Shown here: in pieces, positions 40,332-49,171 of the stretch
How the letters are laid out: each line of letters opens with the position of its first letter
How positions within the stretch are numbered: the first letter of the stretch is position 1
Source of the DNA: Bin87 sp965261925
Lineage (GTDB): Bacteria > Chloroflexota > Dehalococcoidia > Lucifugimonadales > UBA3495
Length of the DNA stretch: 64,000 nt
Reading direction: 5' to 3'
Assembly: GCA_965261925.1 (NCBI GenBank)
Contig: OZ253486.1
Coordinates: 4,030,001 to 4,094,000, forward strand
Notes under the pieces: generated by a model
Databases searched by the model: none
Seen by the model: the letters and a program-made list of their open reading frames with translations, nothing else
What the model was told of the DNA's origin: nothing
Translations under genes and position numbers: made by a program

Positions 40332-40913
40332 ATGACCAGCCCCGTCGACCCAAACCAGATCTGTCTCACCGGCGAAAACTCGTTCATCCGGCTGGCGTCG
40401 GAACCCGGCGGAGAGTCGACCACCCGCTCCAGCCACTGGCGGGTCCTGTGGTCGCCCGCCGGCGCCGGACACGTCCTGTTCCTCAAGAGCAGCGACCTGA
40501 CGCGTGATCCGGTGCGGGTGTACTCCGACAACATCGCCCTCGCCCGTTACCTGCAGGACGAAATCGAGACCATGCTGTTCCCCGAGTTCGCCGACCCCAG
40601 CCTTCCGGTAATCAACGCCCAGTTCAGCAGGTCCGGCGACATCGCCAGTTCCTACAACGAGACGGTCGCCGCCTCCACCGAGACGGTGGTGCTCAGTTGG
40701 CACGATTTCCTCGCGCCATACATGCTCAACAACCCGGCTGGCTCGGTGTCCGGGCGAACCCACGGCGTGTACAGCTGTTTCTTTCCCGCCCGCAGCGCCC
40801 AGATCACCGTGGGCGACCGGGCCCTCGGCGGCGTGGTCTCGCTGGAAGCCCGGGGTCCGGCCCAGAGCAGCACCGCGTGTATCGCCTGGTCGGAGACCTG
40901 GGTGAAGCCGTAG
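40332..40913 (+). CDS. Hypothetical protein
   Basis: A 193-aa product with a strong TTGAGGAG site before the ATG, 47 bases after the aldolase gene, so probably co-transcribed with it. Beta-rich sequence (HWRVLWSPAGAGHVLFLKSS, DPVRVYSDNIALARYLQDE) without a recognised motif. A role in the same small-molecule pathway as the aldolase is possible from position only. It converges on the halogenase gene with a 15-base gap. Confidence 0.6.
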   Translation: MTSPVDPNQICLTGENSFIRLASEPGGESTTRSSHWRVLWSPAGAGHVLFLKSSDLTRDPVRVYSDNIALARYLQDEIETMLFPEFADPSLPVINAQFSRSGDIASSYNETVAASTETVVLSWHDFLAPYMLNNPAGSVSGRTHGVYSCFFPARSAQITVGDRALGGVVSLEARGPAQSSTACIAWSETWVKP

Positions 40914-40928
40914 CGTGTCTCCCTGCGG

Positions 40929-42509
40929 TCAGCGCGATAAGCAGATCGCCCCGTCCACATACAGGATTTGCAGCGCCTCAAGTGCCACCGCTTTCACCTG
41001 CTCTGTAGCGCCGGGTTCCAAACCCTGGCACAGATTGCTGATCGCCTCCGCGACCGTCGCGCTGCCGTCCAACCCGTGCAGCAGTCGCGCTATCAGCGCG
41101 CTGCACGGGAGACCCTCCGGATGTCCGTCGGTTACCAACCCGTAGCCCCAGACGAAGTCGCCGTCCGCCAGCACCGGCTGACGTTGCAGCATCACCCCGT
41201 CGGCCAGCAGCGGCCGCGATTCAGCCGCCAGCGGATGCTCGCGCCGCCGCCGCCGTTCGGCCTCTACGTCGGTCACGCTTTGGCCGAAAGCCTCCGGCGC
41301 CAGGCCGTGGGACAGCACTGCCCGCTCATATCCACGCGGTGGTTGACCCGCCACCGCCTGTATGAAAGATTGCCGCGGGGTCAGAGACGGATCGTCGTCG
41401 AGCAGTCGGCGCGCCTCCCAGAAGTACGAATCCGCCGTCCGGTTGCTGGAATAGAACAACCGGGCCAGCTCCCGAAAATGCCCGTACTCCTTGTAGTAAA
41501 GCTGCTGGTACACCTGTCCCACCGGGCCAGCCATGTCAGGGTCGGACAGCGAAGATGCAACCGCGGCCGCGGCCAGGGTGGCCGAAGTCAAAGCCAGGTG
41601 CACCCCGGACGAAAACAGCGGATCGATGAAGCAGCCGGCGTCTCCCACCAGGATGTAGCCCGGGCCGTGGAGTGACCGGCAACGGTACGACCAGTCCCGG
41701 ACTATCTCCGGTCCGGACACCAGCCGGGCCTTTTCCAGCATCTGCGCCGTTTGCGGTGCCGCTGCGATCTGCGCTTCCAGAAACCCGCGCGCCCCCAGGC
41801 GTCGGATGCCCTCCTGACCGGATTCCGAGTCCACCACGGCGCCGACGCTCGACCATCCATCCCGCAGCGGGATGTTCCACATCCACCCATTGGACTGCGA
41901 CTCGATCAGGATGTTGCCGTCATCCGGTGACCGGAGCCGGTCCCCGCCTTGATAGTAAGCGTACACCGCCAGGTTCCGGAAGAAATCGTCCCACTGCCGC
42001 AGGCCCAATTGACGCGCCAGCAGTCCGCCCTGTCCGCTGGCGTCGACGACATATCGCGCCGGCAGGACTTCATCGCCGCACCGCACCGCTGCCGCTGTCC
42101 CGGAGTCGTCGAAGATCACCTCGGTGGCGGCACATCCTTCCCGCACGTCGACACCGGCTTTTCGCGCATTATCGAGCAGGATGGCGTCGAACTCCGGCCT
42201 CCACACCTGGTACGAATGCGGGTTGGAAGCATTGGTCTCGCTGAAGTACCAACTCCACGGTTTCCGGTCCGCCCCCCATATCATCGTGGCGCCTCGTTTC
42301 ACCACGAACCCGGCCCGCCGCACTGCGTCAAGCACGCCCAGATCTTTCAGGATCGGTATGCTGGCGGGAAGCAGCGACTCGCCCACGTGATCCCGTGGGA
42401 AGCGCTCCCGCTCCAGCAGCGTCACCGGGTATCCGCGACGCGCCAGGAGGGTGCTGACGCACGAACCGGCCGGACCTCCGCCGACGACTACGATGGGTGG
42501 ATCAGGCAT
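40929..42509 (-). CDS. Flavin-dependent halogenase-family oxidoreductase
   Basis: A 526-aa product. The N-terminal FAD-binding Rossmann motif is VVVGGGPAGS, followed by GESLLP. The halogenase-type W-x-W-x-I-P motif is present as WMWNIP near residue 210. The second FAD motif is GDAGCFIDPLFSSGVHLAL. Residues ~440-526 form a small extra domain that resembles PqqD/peptide-carrier-binding modules. Such enzymes chlorinate or brominate aromatic, often carrier-bound, substrates; an active-site Lys was not verified. Geranylgeranyl-reductase-type relatives lack the W-x-W motif. The gene overlaps the Fic gene by eight bases on the same strand. Confidence 0.8.
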   Translation of the reverse strand: MPDPPIVVVGGGPAGSCVSTLLARRGYPVTLLERERFPRDHVGESLLPASIPILKDLGVLDAVRRAGFVVKRGATMIWGADRKPWSWYFSETNASNPHSYQVWRPEFDAILLDNARKAGVDVREGCAATEVIFDDSGTAAAVRCGDEVLPARYVVDASGQGGLLARQLGLRQWDDFFRNLAVYAYYQGGDRLRSPDDGNILIESQSNGWMWNIPLRDGWSSVGAVVDSESGQEGIRRLGARGFLEAQIAAAPQTAQMLEKARLVSGPEIVRDWSYRCRSLHGPGYILVGDAGCFIDPLFSSGVHLALTSATLAAAAVASSLSDPDMAGPVGQVYQQLYYKEYGHFRELARLFYSSNRTADSYFWEARRLLDDDPSLTPRQSFIQAVAGQPPRGYERAVLSHGLAPEAFGQSVTDVEAERRRRREHPLAAESRPLLADGVMLQRQPVLADGDFVWGYGLVTDGHPEGLPCSALIARLLHGLDGSATVAEAISNLCQGLEPGATEQVKAVALEALQILYVDGAICLSR

Positions 42510-43638
42510 CTAAGGACTGTGAGTTGGTTAGCGGTGCAGCCAAATCGTAGCTGGTGCTGCGTCCACCGGCTTCGCTCCGCAATAAAACGCCATTTGTGAT
42601 TAGTTCGTTGATATCTCTCAAGGCGGTGTCGTGAGAGCATTTGGTTATTTTGGCCCATTTGACGGTGGTAAGTTTGCCATCGAATCCATCGAGCAATTGA
42701 TTGATCATTCGGCGCTGCCGGTCGTTGATAGTAATCTCGGCGATGCTCCTCAAAAATCGATCTTTGGTCGTCACAGCGGCGATGGTCATCTCTGCACTGT
42801 CGATAGCCGCGCCAACGCAGTGCAGAAACCAAGCCAGCCAACGGGTGGCGTCGGTGGAGCCTCTTTGTGTCTGTTCCAGGGTGTTGTAATAGTCCCGGCG
42901 CTTCTTGCGGATCTGAGAGGAAACGCTGTAGAAGCGTTGAACGGCGCCGTCAGCCCGCGCCAATGCCATTTCAGCAATGGCTCGAGCGACGCGCCCGTTG
43001 CCATCCTCAAAGGGGTGGATGGTGACAAACCACAAATGAGCCAGTCCGGCTTTGATAACGGGGTCGGTATTGGCGCCGGAATTGAACCAGTCCAGAAAAC
43101 TGCGGATTTCACCGTCGATGCGCGCTGCGGCAGGGGCTTCAAAGTGAACCCGTTTTCGGCCGATGGGGCCGGATACCACTTGCATTGGGCCGGTGGCGTC
43201 CTGACGCCATTCGCCTACAGCGATGTGTTGCATTCCGCTACGCCCGGTGGGGAACAGGGCGGCTTGCCATCGACACAGACGCTCCACGGTCAGCGGCCGG
43301 TCGTATCGTTCGGTGGCGTCCAGCATCATATCAACCGCGCCTTCAACATTGCAGTCGTTATGTTCCAAACCGCCGACATCGAGGCCCAAACGTCGCGCGA
43401 CGGATGAACGGACCAGTTCGGCGTCCAGAATTTCGCCTTCAATTTCACTGGTTTTGACGACTTCTTCGGTCAGCGTCGCAATCATCGCCTCTTGGCGAGG
43501 CGAGAAGCCGAGGTGCGCCATTTGGCCCAGGAGACGGCCTTGGCGATGGCGGATGTCCGCTAACTGGTCGGCCAAATCTTCGATGCGCCAGTGCAAATGA
43601 GGCCAATCGGATTGCTCATGTATGTATAATCTACGCAT
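42502..43638 (-). CDS. Fic family adenylyltransferase with N-terminal inhibitory motif and C-terminal winged helix
   Basis: A 378-aa product. The N-terminal Fic-associated domain carries the inhibitory helix TSEIEGE (residues ~63-69). The Fic core has HPFEDGNGRVAR (~213-224), a complete AMP-transfer motif. The C-terminal ~70 residues form a winged helix (TVKWAKITKCSHDTALRDIN), as in Fic proteins that bind their own promoter. Target proteins are unknown. The start ATG lies inside a long palindrome that also covers the -10 element, pointing to autoregulation. The eight-base overlap with the halogenase gene suggests co-transcription. Confidence 0.9.
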   Translation of the reverse strand: MRRLYIHEQSDWPHLHWRIEDLADQLADIRHRQGRLLGQMAHLGFSPRQEAMIATLTEEVVKTSEIEGEILDAELVRSSVARRLGLDVGGLEHNDCNVEGAVDMMLDATERYDRPLTVERLCRWQAALFPTGRSGMQHIAVGEWRQDATGPMQVVSGPIGRKRVHFEAPAAARIDGEIRSFLDWFNSGANTDPVIKAGLAHLWFVTIHPFEDGNGRVARAIAEMALARADGAVQRFYSVSSQIRKKRRDYYNTLEQTQRGSTDATRWLAWFLHCVGAAIDSAEMTIAAVTTKDRFLRSIAEITINDRQRRMINQLLDGFDGKLTTVKWAKITKCSHDTALRDINELITNGVLLRSEAGGRSTSYDLAAPLTNSQSLDA

Positions 43639-43678
43639 AATATGCGTAGATTATCTCAAGAATCGCCGCAAGAGACAA
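43626..43678 (-). promoter_or_regulatory. Fic promoter embedded in a palindromic operator
   Basis: Perfect 13-base arms (ATAATCTACGCAT and its complement) are separated by three bases, 43626-43654. On the - strand, TTGTCT (43678-43673), a 17-base spacer and GATAAT (43655-43650) put the transcription start about five bases before, or at, the ATG at 43638. A nearly leaderless mRNA and full occlusion by a bound repressor follow. Confidence 0.7.
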
Positions 43679-43697
43679 GTAGGCCCCTAAACGAAGC

Positions 43698-43736
43698 AGG
43701 CGTTGCCGGATTAATGCCGGCCACCGCTGAACGCCT
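43698..43736 (-). terminator. Nested hairpin directly after the ThDP enzyme gene
   Basis: Outer stem AGGCGTT/AACGCCT encloses inner GCCGG/CCGGC, abutting the stop codon. It is followed on the - strand by GCTTCGTTT, a weak U-tract. Confidence 0.45.
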
Positions 43737-45380
43737 TTAGCGATAGTACTGCGAGAACACCGGCTCTTCGCGCGTTATGATTTCCAGCACGCACGGTTGC
43801 CCGGACGCCGAAATCTCCTTCGCCCGCTCGATGGCCGGACCGACTTCGTTCGGGTCCGTCACGTACTCGGAGTTCGCGCCCAGCGCTTCGGCCATTCGAG
43901 CGTACTCGCCGGAAACGTACTTGGTCCCGTACCGCTCGGTTGCAATCGGAATGTTCTTTTCGTAACCGCCCATTGCGCCGTTGTTGACGATCACGGTGAT
44001 GATGCCCAGCTTTTCCCGCGCCGCCGTTTCGAAGTCAGTGCCAGCCATGCCCACCGCAACGTCGCCCATCAGATTTACGCAGGTCTTCTCCGGGAACGCC
44101 ACCTTCGCGCCCATGGCATAGCCCAGGCCGCTGCCCAGTTGGGTGGAGTTGCCCCAGCCTATGTATCCCCGGGGCGTGGTGGCCGCGTAGAACGGCACGA
44201 TCTGGTCTCGCGGGTTACCCGAGTCATGGGTGACGACGCTGTTGGCCTTGTCCAGCCGCGCGTTCAGCTCGTAAACCACGCGATACGGGCTGATGGGAAC
44301 GTCATTGCTGGACAGTCGCGGCATCCACTCCGCCAACCATTCCTGCCTCACCTGCCGGATCTCGGCGGCCACTGATTCGTCGCCGCGCCGGCCATTGTCT
44401 CCCAATCGATCCTTGACTTCCTCGATCAACTGTCCGAGAACCAGCTTCGCGTCGCCCACGATGATCTCGTCCAGCGGATACTCGCCGTTCAGGTCCTTTT
44501 CATCGATGGTCGACTGGATCATGGTCTTGCCGGCCGGGACCGGAGCCGAGGCCAGGGTTTTCTGGAAGCTGGTTCCGATGCCGAAAACCAAGTCGCTTTT
44601 CGCCAGGAACTCGCCCACCATCTTCGTGCCCGAGTTGCCGCCGGTGCCCAGGGCCAGGGCGTGGTTTTCCGGGAAGCCGCTCTTGCCCAGCGTCGTGGTC
44701 ATCGTCGGCGCGTTCAACAGCTCGGCCAATTCCACCAGTTCCGGCGTGGCCTCGGCATACAGCACACCCTGGCCGGCGTAGATTACTGGCCGGCGCGCCT
44801 TTACCAGCAACTCCGCGACCCGGGAGACATCGCGAGGATCTCCGGCGGACCGGTGCTTCTGTTGCGGCAGGTAGTGGAATTGCTCTTCGGAAATCTCTCC
44901 GGCCAGCACGTCGTTGGGCATCTCCACCAATACCGGATAGGGCCTCCCCGTGCGTAACTGGGTATACGCACGACGCATCATCTCCGGAATACGGTCGGTG
45001 TGACTGGCCGAGTCCGCCCACTTCGTGACGCCCTGGTAGTTCCGAGCGGCGTCAAAGTCGGACGACGTTCCGCGACGGCGCGTCCCCGGATGGTTCGGCA
45101 CCATCATCAGCGGAGAAGAGTCAGCGTAGGCCTGCGCCACCCCGGAGAAGGCGTTTTCGATCCCGGGTCCGCCCTGGACGATGACCACGCCGTTCTTGTT
45201 GCCGTTGTTAACCCGGCTGTAAGCGTCGGCCATGTTGACTGCGGTCCGCTCCATGCGCGAGATGATGGGTCGAATCCCAGCCGCCGCACAGGCGTCGATC
45301 AGGATGTTGTTGGGAAAGCAGAAAACAACGTCCACTCCCTCCCGAGCCAGAATCGTGGCAAACGCGGTCTTGCCGTCCAT
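43737..45380 (-). CDS. Thiamine-diphosphate-dependent enzyme (acetolactate synthase / sulfopyruvate-decarboxylase-like)
   Basis: The ATG at 45380 follows CGGAGGATG; 547 aa. It has the full three-domain layout: N-terminal Pyr domain with VVFCFPNN and the activating Glu in SRMERTAVNMADAY (~residue 42), a central domain, and a C-terminal PP domain with GDVAVGMAGTDFETAA and N26-27 downstream (IVNNGAMGG) for Mg-ThDP. Several enzymes share this fold: acetolactate synthase, oxalyl-CoA and benzoylformate decarboxylases. No regulatory subunit gene (ilvH/N) is adjacent, so a catabolic or specialised decarboxylase/ligase is as likely as branched-chain synthesis. Confidence 0.85.
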   Translation of the reverse strand: MDGKTAFATILAREGVDVVFCFPNNILIDACAAAGIRPIISRMERTAVNMADAYSRVNNGNKNGVVIVQGGPGIENAFSGVAQAYADSSPLMMVPNHPGTRRRGTSSDFDAARNYQGVTKWADSASHTDRIPEMMRRAYTQLRTGRPYPVLVEMPNDVLAGEISEEQFHYLPQQKHRSAGDPRDVSRVAELLVKARRPVIYAGQGVLYAEATPELVELAELLNAPTMTTTLGKSGFPENHALALGTGGNSGTKMVGEFLAKSDLVFGIGTSFQKTLASAPVPAGKTMIQSTIDEKDLNGEYPLDEIIVGDAKLVLGQLIEEVKDRLGDNGRRGDESVAAEIRQVRQEWLAEWMPRLSSNDVPISPYRVVYELNARLDKANSVVTHDSGNPRDQIVPFYAATTPRGYIGWGNSTQLGSGLGYAMGAKVAFPEKTCVNLMGDVAVGMAGTDFETAAREKLGIITVIVNNGAMGGYEKNIPIATERYGTKYVSGEYARMAEALGANSEYVTDPNEVGPAIERAKEISASGQPCVLEIITREEPVFSQYYR

Positions 45381-45479
45381 GTAGTCATCCTCCGTTAAAT
45401 CGCGGTAACCCAAGCATTATACCCGCGATACCGCACCCCCCGAGATCCGCGTCCCGATGGCGCAGCATAGTTCGGTTTT

Positions 45480-45565
45480 CCCGAATGACTTCCCATCGAC
45501 TTGAATGTCATGGTGAGCAACACTAACGTCATTGCGAGCGTCCAAACGTCATTACGAGCGCTTAG
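45480..45565. repeat. Fragments of the dispersed 120-bp repeat
   Basis: Three short pieces resembling the start of the repeat (GTCATGGTGAGC, GTCATTGCGAGCG, GTCATTACGAGCG) lie close together in the gap after the ThDP enzyme gene. No full unit is present. Confidence 0.5.
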
Positions 45566-45626
45566 ACCCTGTGGACAAATTCCCTTGGTTATCCCTGAAT
45601 ATGAGAACTGTTGCGGGACGACTGGG

Positions 45627-46196
45627 CTACGCATCGAGGATGTCGGCTGTCCTTGGAATGAATTCCAGCCGTTGTAGGGCGGGCTCGTGGATGGTTCGCC
45701 AATTTCGGAGTATGTCCTGTCCGAGCAGGGATGGGAGTCTCGGGTCCACATCGTCCGGTTTCCCGATCCGGACCGTGACCCGGTAGCGGAATACGGGCGA
45801 TCCCAGCGAGTCCCGGAAGCTGACGACTGCATCTTCGAGATAGCGTTGTGATCTGCCGGCGACTCCCCTGACGGTGGTTGGCCGGTTCAGGCTCGTGTAC
45901 GGGACGAGTAATTCGGCGCCGTCTTTGGGGTGGATGCACGTGTTGTCCGCTCCGGTGTCCACGAGCAGTGGGATGGTTCCTCTGATGTTCAATCTGCGTA
46001 TCTCGACGTGAGCGCTAACGTGGGGGCGACCGTTCTCGAAGTATCCAGTGATCGCAGTATGAGCGCCGGCGGTTCTGCGGTTAGATACTCGACCGCCGTG
46101 GGACGGTCGTCGTTGCCCTTGGGTTTGAGTTGCCCTACGACTGCGTCGAGGGAGTCGCCGAAGAAGAGGACTTGGTCTGGTCCCATTCCAGCCCAC
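45627..46196 (-). CDS. Retropepsin-like aspartic protease
   Basis: The C-terminal ~125 residues hold the protease: AITGYFENGRP strand, LLVDTGADNT (catalytic D-T-G), a flap region, and the second hydrophobic/Gly motif SLLGQDILRNW. A single D-T-G implies a homodimer. The start is unclear: GTG 46196 is the only conventional start upstream of the first strand, but the residues it adds are the out-of-frame reading of the upstream gene. Translation may begin by reinitiation, at a non-ATG codon, or by -1 frameshifting from 45989-46336. Retropepsins of bacteria are usually intracellular with unknown substrates. Confidence 0.65.
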   Translation of the reverse strand: MGWNGTRPSPLLRRLPRRSRRATQTQGQRRPSHGGRVSNRRTAGAHTAITGYFENGRPHVSAHVEIRRLNIRGTIPLLVDTGADNTCIHPKDGAELLVPYTSLNRPTTVRGVAGRSQRYLEDAVVSFRDSLGSPVFRYRVTVRIGKPDDVDPRLPSLLGQDILRNWRTIHEPALQRLEFIPRTADILDA

Positions 46197-46336
46197 TGCT
46201 CGTAGTATTCGTCTCCCAGAGATGCGATGGCATCACGGAATGTTTGCCGGAGCAGTTCGTGTTCTCGTATTTGTCTCGAGATGGTAGCTGCGTCGGTTAG
46301 GGTACCGGCATCGTCCGGTGGTGTGCTTTGTGTCAA
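45989..46336 (-). CDS. Hypothetical protein overlapping the retropepsin gene
   Basis: The TTG at 46336 follows CGGAGG, the best ribosome site here; 115 aa. Helical N-terminal half (ATISRQIREHELLRQTFRDA), then YYEQWAGMGPDQVLFFGDSL and AVEYLTAEPP. About 200 bases overlap the open frame of the retropepsin in the -1 register. The pair is probably a translational unit. No family is recognised. Confidence 0.6.
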   Translation of the reverse strand: MTQSTPPDDAGTLTDAATISRQIREHELLRQTFRDAIASLGDEYYEQWAGMGPDQVLFFGDSLDAVVGQLKPKGNDDRPTAVEYLTAEPPALILRSLDTSRTVAPTLALTSRYAD

Positions 46337-46690
46337 GGTGTTCCTCCGTCTTTTGGGGCGGCTGCCGGCTTGGGATAGTTTCGGAGTATCCGTTGCCACG
46401 CTTTGGTTCGTACAGCTGTGGCGAAGTTGGTCTGAACCGGATGCACTGGAACGCCGTGGGGTGCAACGGTAGCAACGAGGGTTATTGCGTGCAAGCCGGC
46501 GCACGGAGTGTTGCGGCTGCGGCCAGCGCGTCGGCTATTTATCCACAGGCTCTAAACGTCATTGCGAGCGAAGCGCGGCAATCTCGTCGCCACAGCACGG
46601 CCGCTCACCGCAAGCGATTGCATCGCTCCATCACCGCCGCCCCCTTTCAATCCCCACGGCGATAATCGAATGACCCTGCCGATGCCGTCG
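46337..46690. repeat. Intergenic gap holding a full copy of a dispersed ~120-bp repeat (46556-46678)
   Basis: From GTCATTGCGAGCGAAGCG to GATAATCGAATGACCCTG. The two ends are near-inverted (GTCATT at one end, GAATGAC at the other), as in palindromic extragenic elements or MITEs. Related copies lie at 49317 and 52190. The first ~200 bases of the gap hold nothing recognisable. Confidence 0.8.
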
Positions 46691-49171
46691 TCAGTTTGCC
46701 TCGGTCAACATGCCGGTGCCCATGCTGTTGTCGATGGGGCTGCCGTAATTCCTGCCCACCAGCAGTCCGATCTGACGCCGCCCGGTCACATCCCCGCTGG
46801 CCGCGCAGTTGCTGATATCGCCGCCATTGTCGCCTATCAGGCCGCCCACGTACTCGTTACCCGACGCCGCGCCGGAGGCGACGCTGGCGTCCACCACGCC
46901 CACCGTGTTCTGACCAATGAGCCCCCCAACGTTGTCGCCGCCCGTCGCGCTGCCTTCCGCCATGCTGCCCCGGATCTCCCCTTCATCGTTGGATCCAATC
47001 AGCCCGCCGACGAAGTTGTTCCCGCTGGCGAAGCCGCTGGCGTCACACCGTGTCACGTCGCCGCGGTAGTTCCAGCCAATCAGTCCGCCAACAAAATCCT
47101 GAACGCCGGTGGCGTCTCCGCTCGCGCTGCAATCGCTGATGTCCGCATCGTTATATCCCATCAATCCGCCCACGTTAGCATCGCCGCTGGCGTCGCCTCG
47201 CGCGATCCCGCCCTCCGCGATTCCGTCATTGTGCCCGACCAGGCCGCCCACGTTTTCGCCGCCGGTGGCGGACCCGTTCGCGGTGCTGGTGGCTATGGTC
47301 CCGGCGTTATTCCGCCCCACCAGGCCGCCCACGTTCTCGTTGCCCGTAACCGCGCCTTCAGCCGAACTGTTGCTGATGCTTCCCTCGCTGTCACCTGCCA
47401 AACCGCCGATGTCGTCTTCGCCCGTCACCATGCCGGACGCGGTGCTGTCCTGTATCTCCCCGCCTTCTTCGTGGTACCCGACCAGGCCGCCCACGTTGTC
47501 GTTGCCCACCACCGCGCCGGTGGCCGTGCCGGCTGTGATCGCACCACCATTGTTGCGTCCGATCAGTCCCCCAACGTCGTCGGTACCGTGCACGGTTCCC
47601 GAGGCGCTGCTGTCGCTGATGTCTCCATCGTTGTAACCCACCAGCCCGCCGACTTTGTTGCTCCCGGCGACTTGGCCTTCCGCGGCGTTGTTGGCCAGCG
47701 TGCCCTCCCCGTTGCGGCCAATCAGACCGCCGATGTTGTCGTGACCCGTGACGGCTCCCGTGGCAAAACTGTCGCTGACAGCGCCTTGGCCGTTGTATCC
47801 GGCTAGGCCGCCCACGTTGTCCTGGCCCGTCGCGGAGCCTTGTGCGCTGCTGTTGCTGATCTCGCCGTCGTTGCGCCCGATCAGGCCGCCGATGTCAGTT
47901 CTGCCGGTCACGTCGCCGCGCGCGACGCTGTTGCTGACCGCGCCGCCGTTCCCTCTTCCCACCAGCCCGCCGACGTTGACGTTGCCCGACACCCGGCCGG
48001 CGGCCGCGCCACCGTCGATGTTCCCGTCGTTGAATCCAACCAACCCGCCGACAAAATCGTTCCCGGTCACGTCGCTGTCGGCGGAGCTGTCCCGCGCCGC
48101 GCTGCCGAAATTGCCGTCGATGCGCCCAACCAGGCCTCCAACATACCGGACACCGGTAACCGAGCCGCTGGCCGAACTGTCATTGATACGCCCGCCTTCC
48201 TTGTCGTCGCCGACGAGGCCTCCCACAAAATCGTTCCCGGTCACGGATCCTTCGGACCTACCGCCAATCACGCGGCCGCTTTCCTCGTTGTTGCCTACCA
48301 ACGTGCCAACATAGTCGTGACCCGTTACCTCGGCTCGGCTCAAGGCGACGCTCCGTATCGTCCCGCCGCTGCTGAACCCGAAGAGCCCGACGTAGTCCTG
48401 TTCCGGCCGGGAAATGTACAGGTTGGAGATGGTGTGGCCGCCGCCGTCAAACGCGGTTTCAAACGCCTGCTGGTCATCCGCGCCCCGGTAGTGGCCGATT
48501 GGTTCCCACCCGGAACCGGAGTTCCAATATGTATCGCCCGAGTCCGCCTGCCCGTTGCCGTTGGTGTCGAAGTTCAGGTCGGCCACGAGTTCGTAGCCTT
48601 CGCACCCACCCATACGACATCCCATTCCTTCCGCCGGATCCGGGAAGGCCGCCAGGTATCCGGCCAGGCCGGTGTCTTCGTCCGCCACCCCGTCTCCGTC
48701 CATGTCGTATCGAATGGCGTCCAGTTGCGCCAGGTCGTAGATCTCAATCAGACCGTCGTCATCCGAGTCGTAATCACCGTTAACGGCGGCGACCGGTGCC
48801 GGTATCGGGGTTGGCGATGCTTCGCGCTCGACAGTGGCTGTGGGGGTAGGTCCCGGAACTACCGTCGGCCGCTCGGCCGCGGTGCCTGATGGCGCGGTGT
48901 CGGACGCCGCCGTCGGCTTCGGTGGCTTGGTTGCCTCGCCTTGTGCATTCGAGGACGGCGTCGGACGCTCGGTCGCGGAGGCGGCGCTGCCCGTAGGAGT
49001 GGCGCCGCTTGCCGTCGCAACCTGCCCAGAGCCATTGTCGCGCGGTTCCGGTTCTGGGTCGGAGCACGCCACCAGCAACGTCGCCAGCGTGAGAGCTCCC
49101 ACTGCCGCCAATGCGATAGATCTCCACGATCCGTTGGTCCCCGGTGCCGTTCTACCTGCCGACGGTTTCAT
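46691..49171 (-). CDS. Large GLUG-repeat surface lipoprotein
   Basis: The ATG at 49171 follows CAGGTG; 826 aa. The signal peptide ends in LLVAC, a good lipobox, followed by a Thr/Pro/Ser linker to ~residue 120. Residues ~130-260 hold Asp-rich calcium-type loops (DSDDDGLIEIYDLAQLDAI) that precede GLUG domains in other proteins. Then come ~20 repeats of ~28 residues, each with a VGGLVG.N core and a variable SSAEG-type strand. This builds a long beta-helix outside the cell. Adhesion or cell-cell interaction is the usual suggestion for such proteins. Confidence 0.8.
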   Translation of the reverse strand: MKPSAGRTAPGTNGSWRSIALAAVGALTLATLLVACSDPEPEPRDNGSGQVATASGATPTGSAASATERPTPSSNAQGEATKPPKPTAASDTAPSGTAAERPTVVPGPTPTATVEREASPTPIPAPVAAVNGDYDSDDDGLIEIYDLAQLDAIRYDMDGDGVADEDTGLAGYLAAFPDPAEGMGCRMGGCEGYELVADLNFDTNGNGQADSGDTYWNSGSGWEPIGHYRGADDQQAFETAFDGGGHTISNLYISRPEQDYVGLFGFSSGGTIRSVALSRAEVTGHDYVGTLVGNNEESGRVIGGRSEGSVTGNDFVGGLVGDDKEGGRINDSSASGSVTGVRYVGGLVGRIDGNFGSAARDSSADSDVTGNDFVGGLVGFNDGNIDGGAAAGRVSGNVNVGGLVGRGNGGAVSNSVARGDVTGRTDIGGLIGRNDGEISNSSAQGSATGQDNVGGLAGYNGQGAVSDSFATGAVTGHDNIGGLIGRNGEGTLANNAAEGQVAGSNKVGGLVGYNDGDISDSSASGTVHGTDDVGGLIGRNNGGAITAGTATGAVVGNDNVGGLVGYHEEGGEIQDSTASGMVTGEDDIGGLAGDSEGSISNSSAEGAVTGNENVGGLVGRNNAGTIATSTANGSATGGENVGGLVGHNDGIAEGGIARGDASGDANVGGLMGYNDADISDCSASGDATGVQDFVGGLIGWNYRGDVTRCDASGFASGNNFVGGLIGSNDEGEIRGSMAEGSATGGDNVGGLIGQNTVGVVDASVASGAASGNEYVGGLIGDNGGDISNCAASGDVTGRRQIGLLVGRNYGSPIDNSMGTGMLTEAN

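Noticed and set aside
43737..45380. Calling the ThDP enzyme ilvB (acetolactate synthase)
   Set aside because: Fold motifs are shared by several enzymes and there is no small regulatory subunit gene or ilvC nearby.
46562..47806. 414-aa open frame on the + strand
   Set aside because: Antisense of the GLUG repeats and partly inside the dispersed repeat; no ribosome site.
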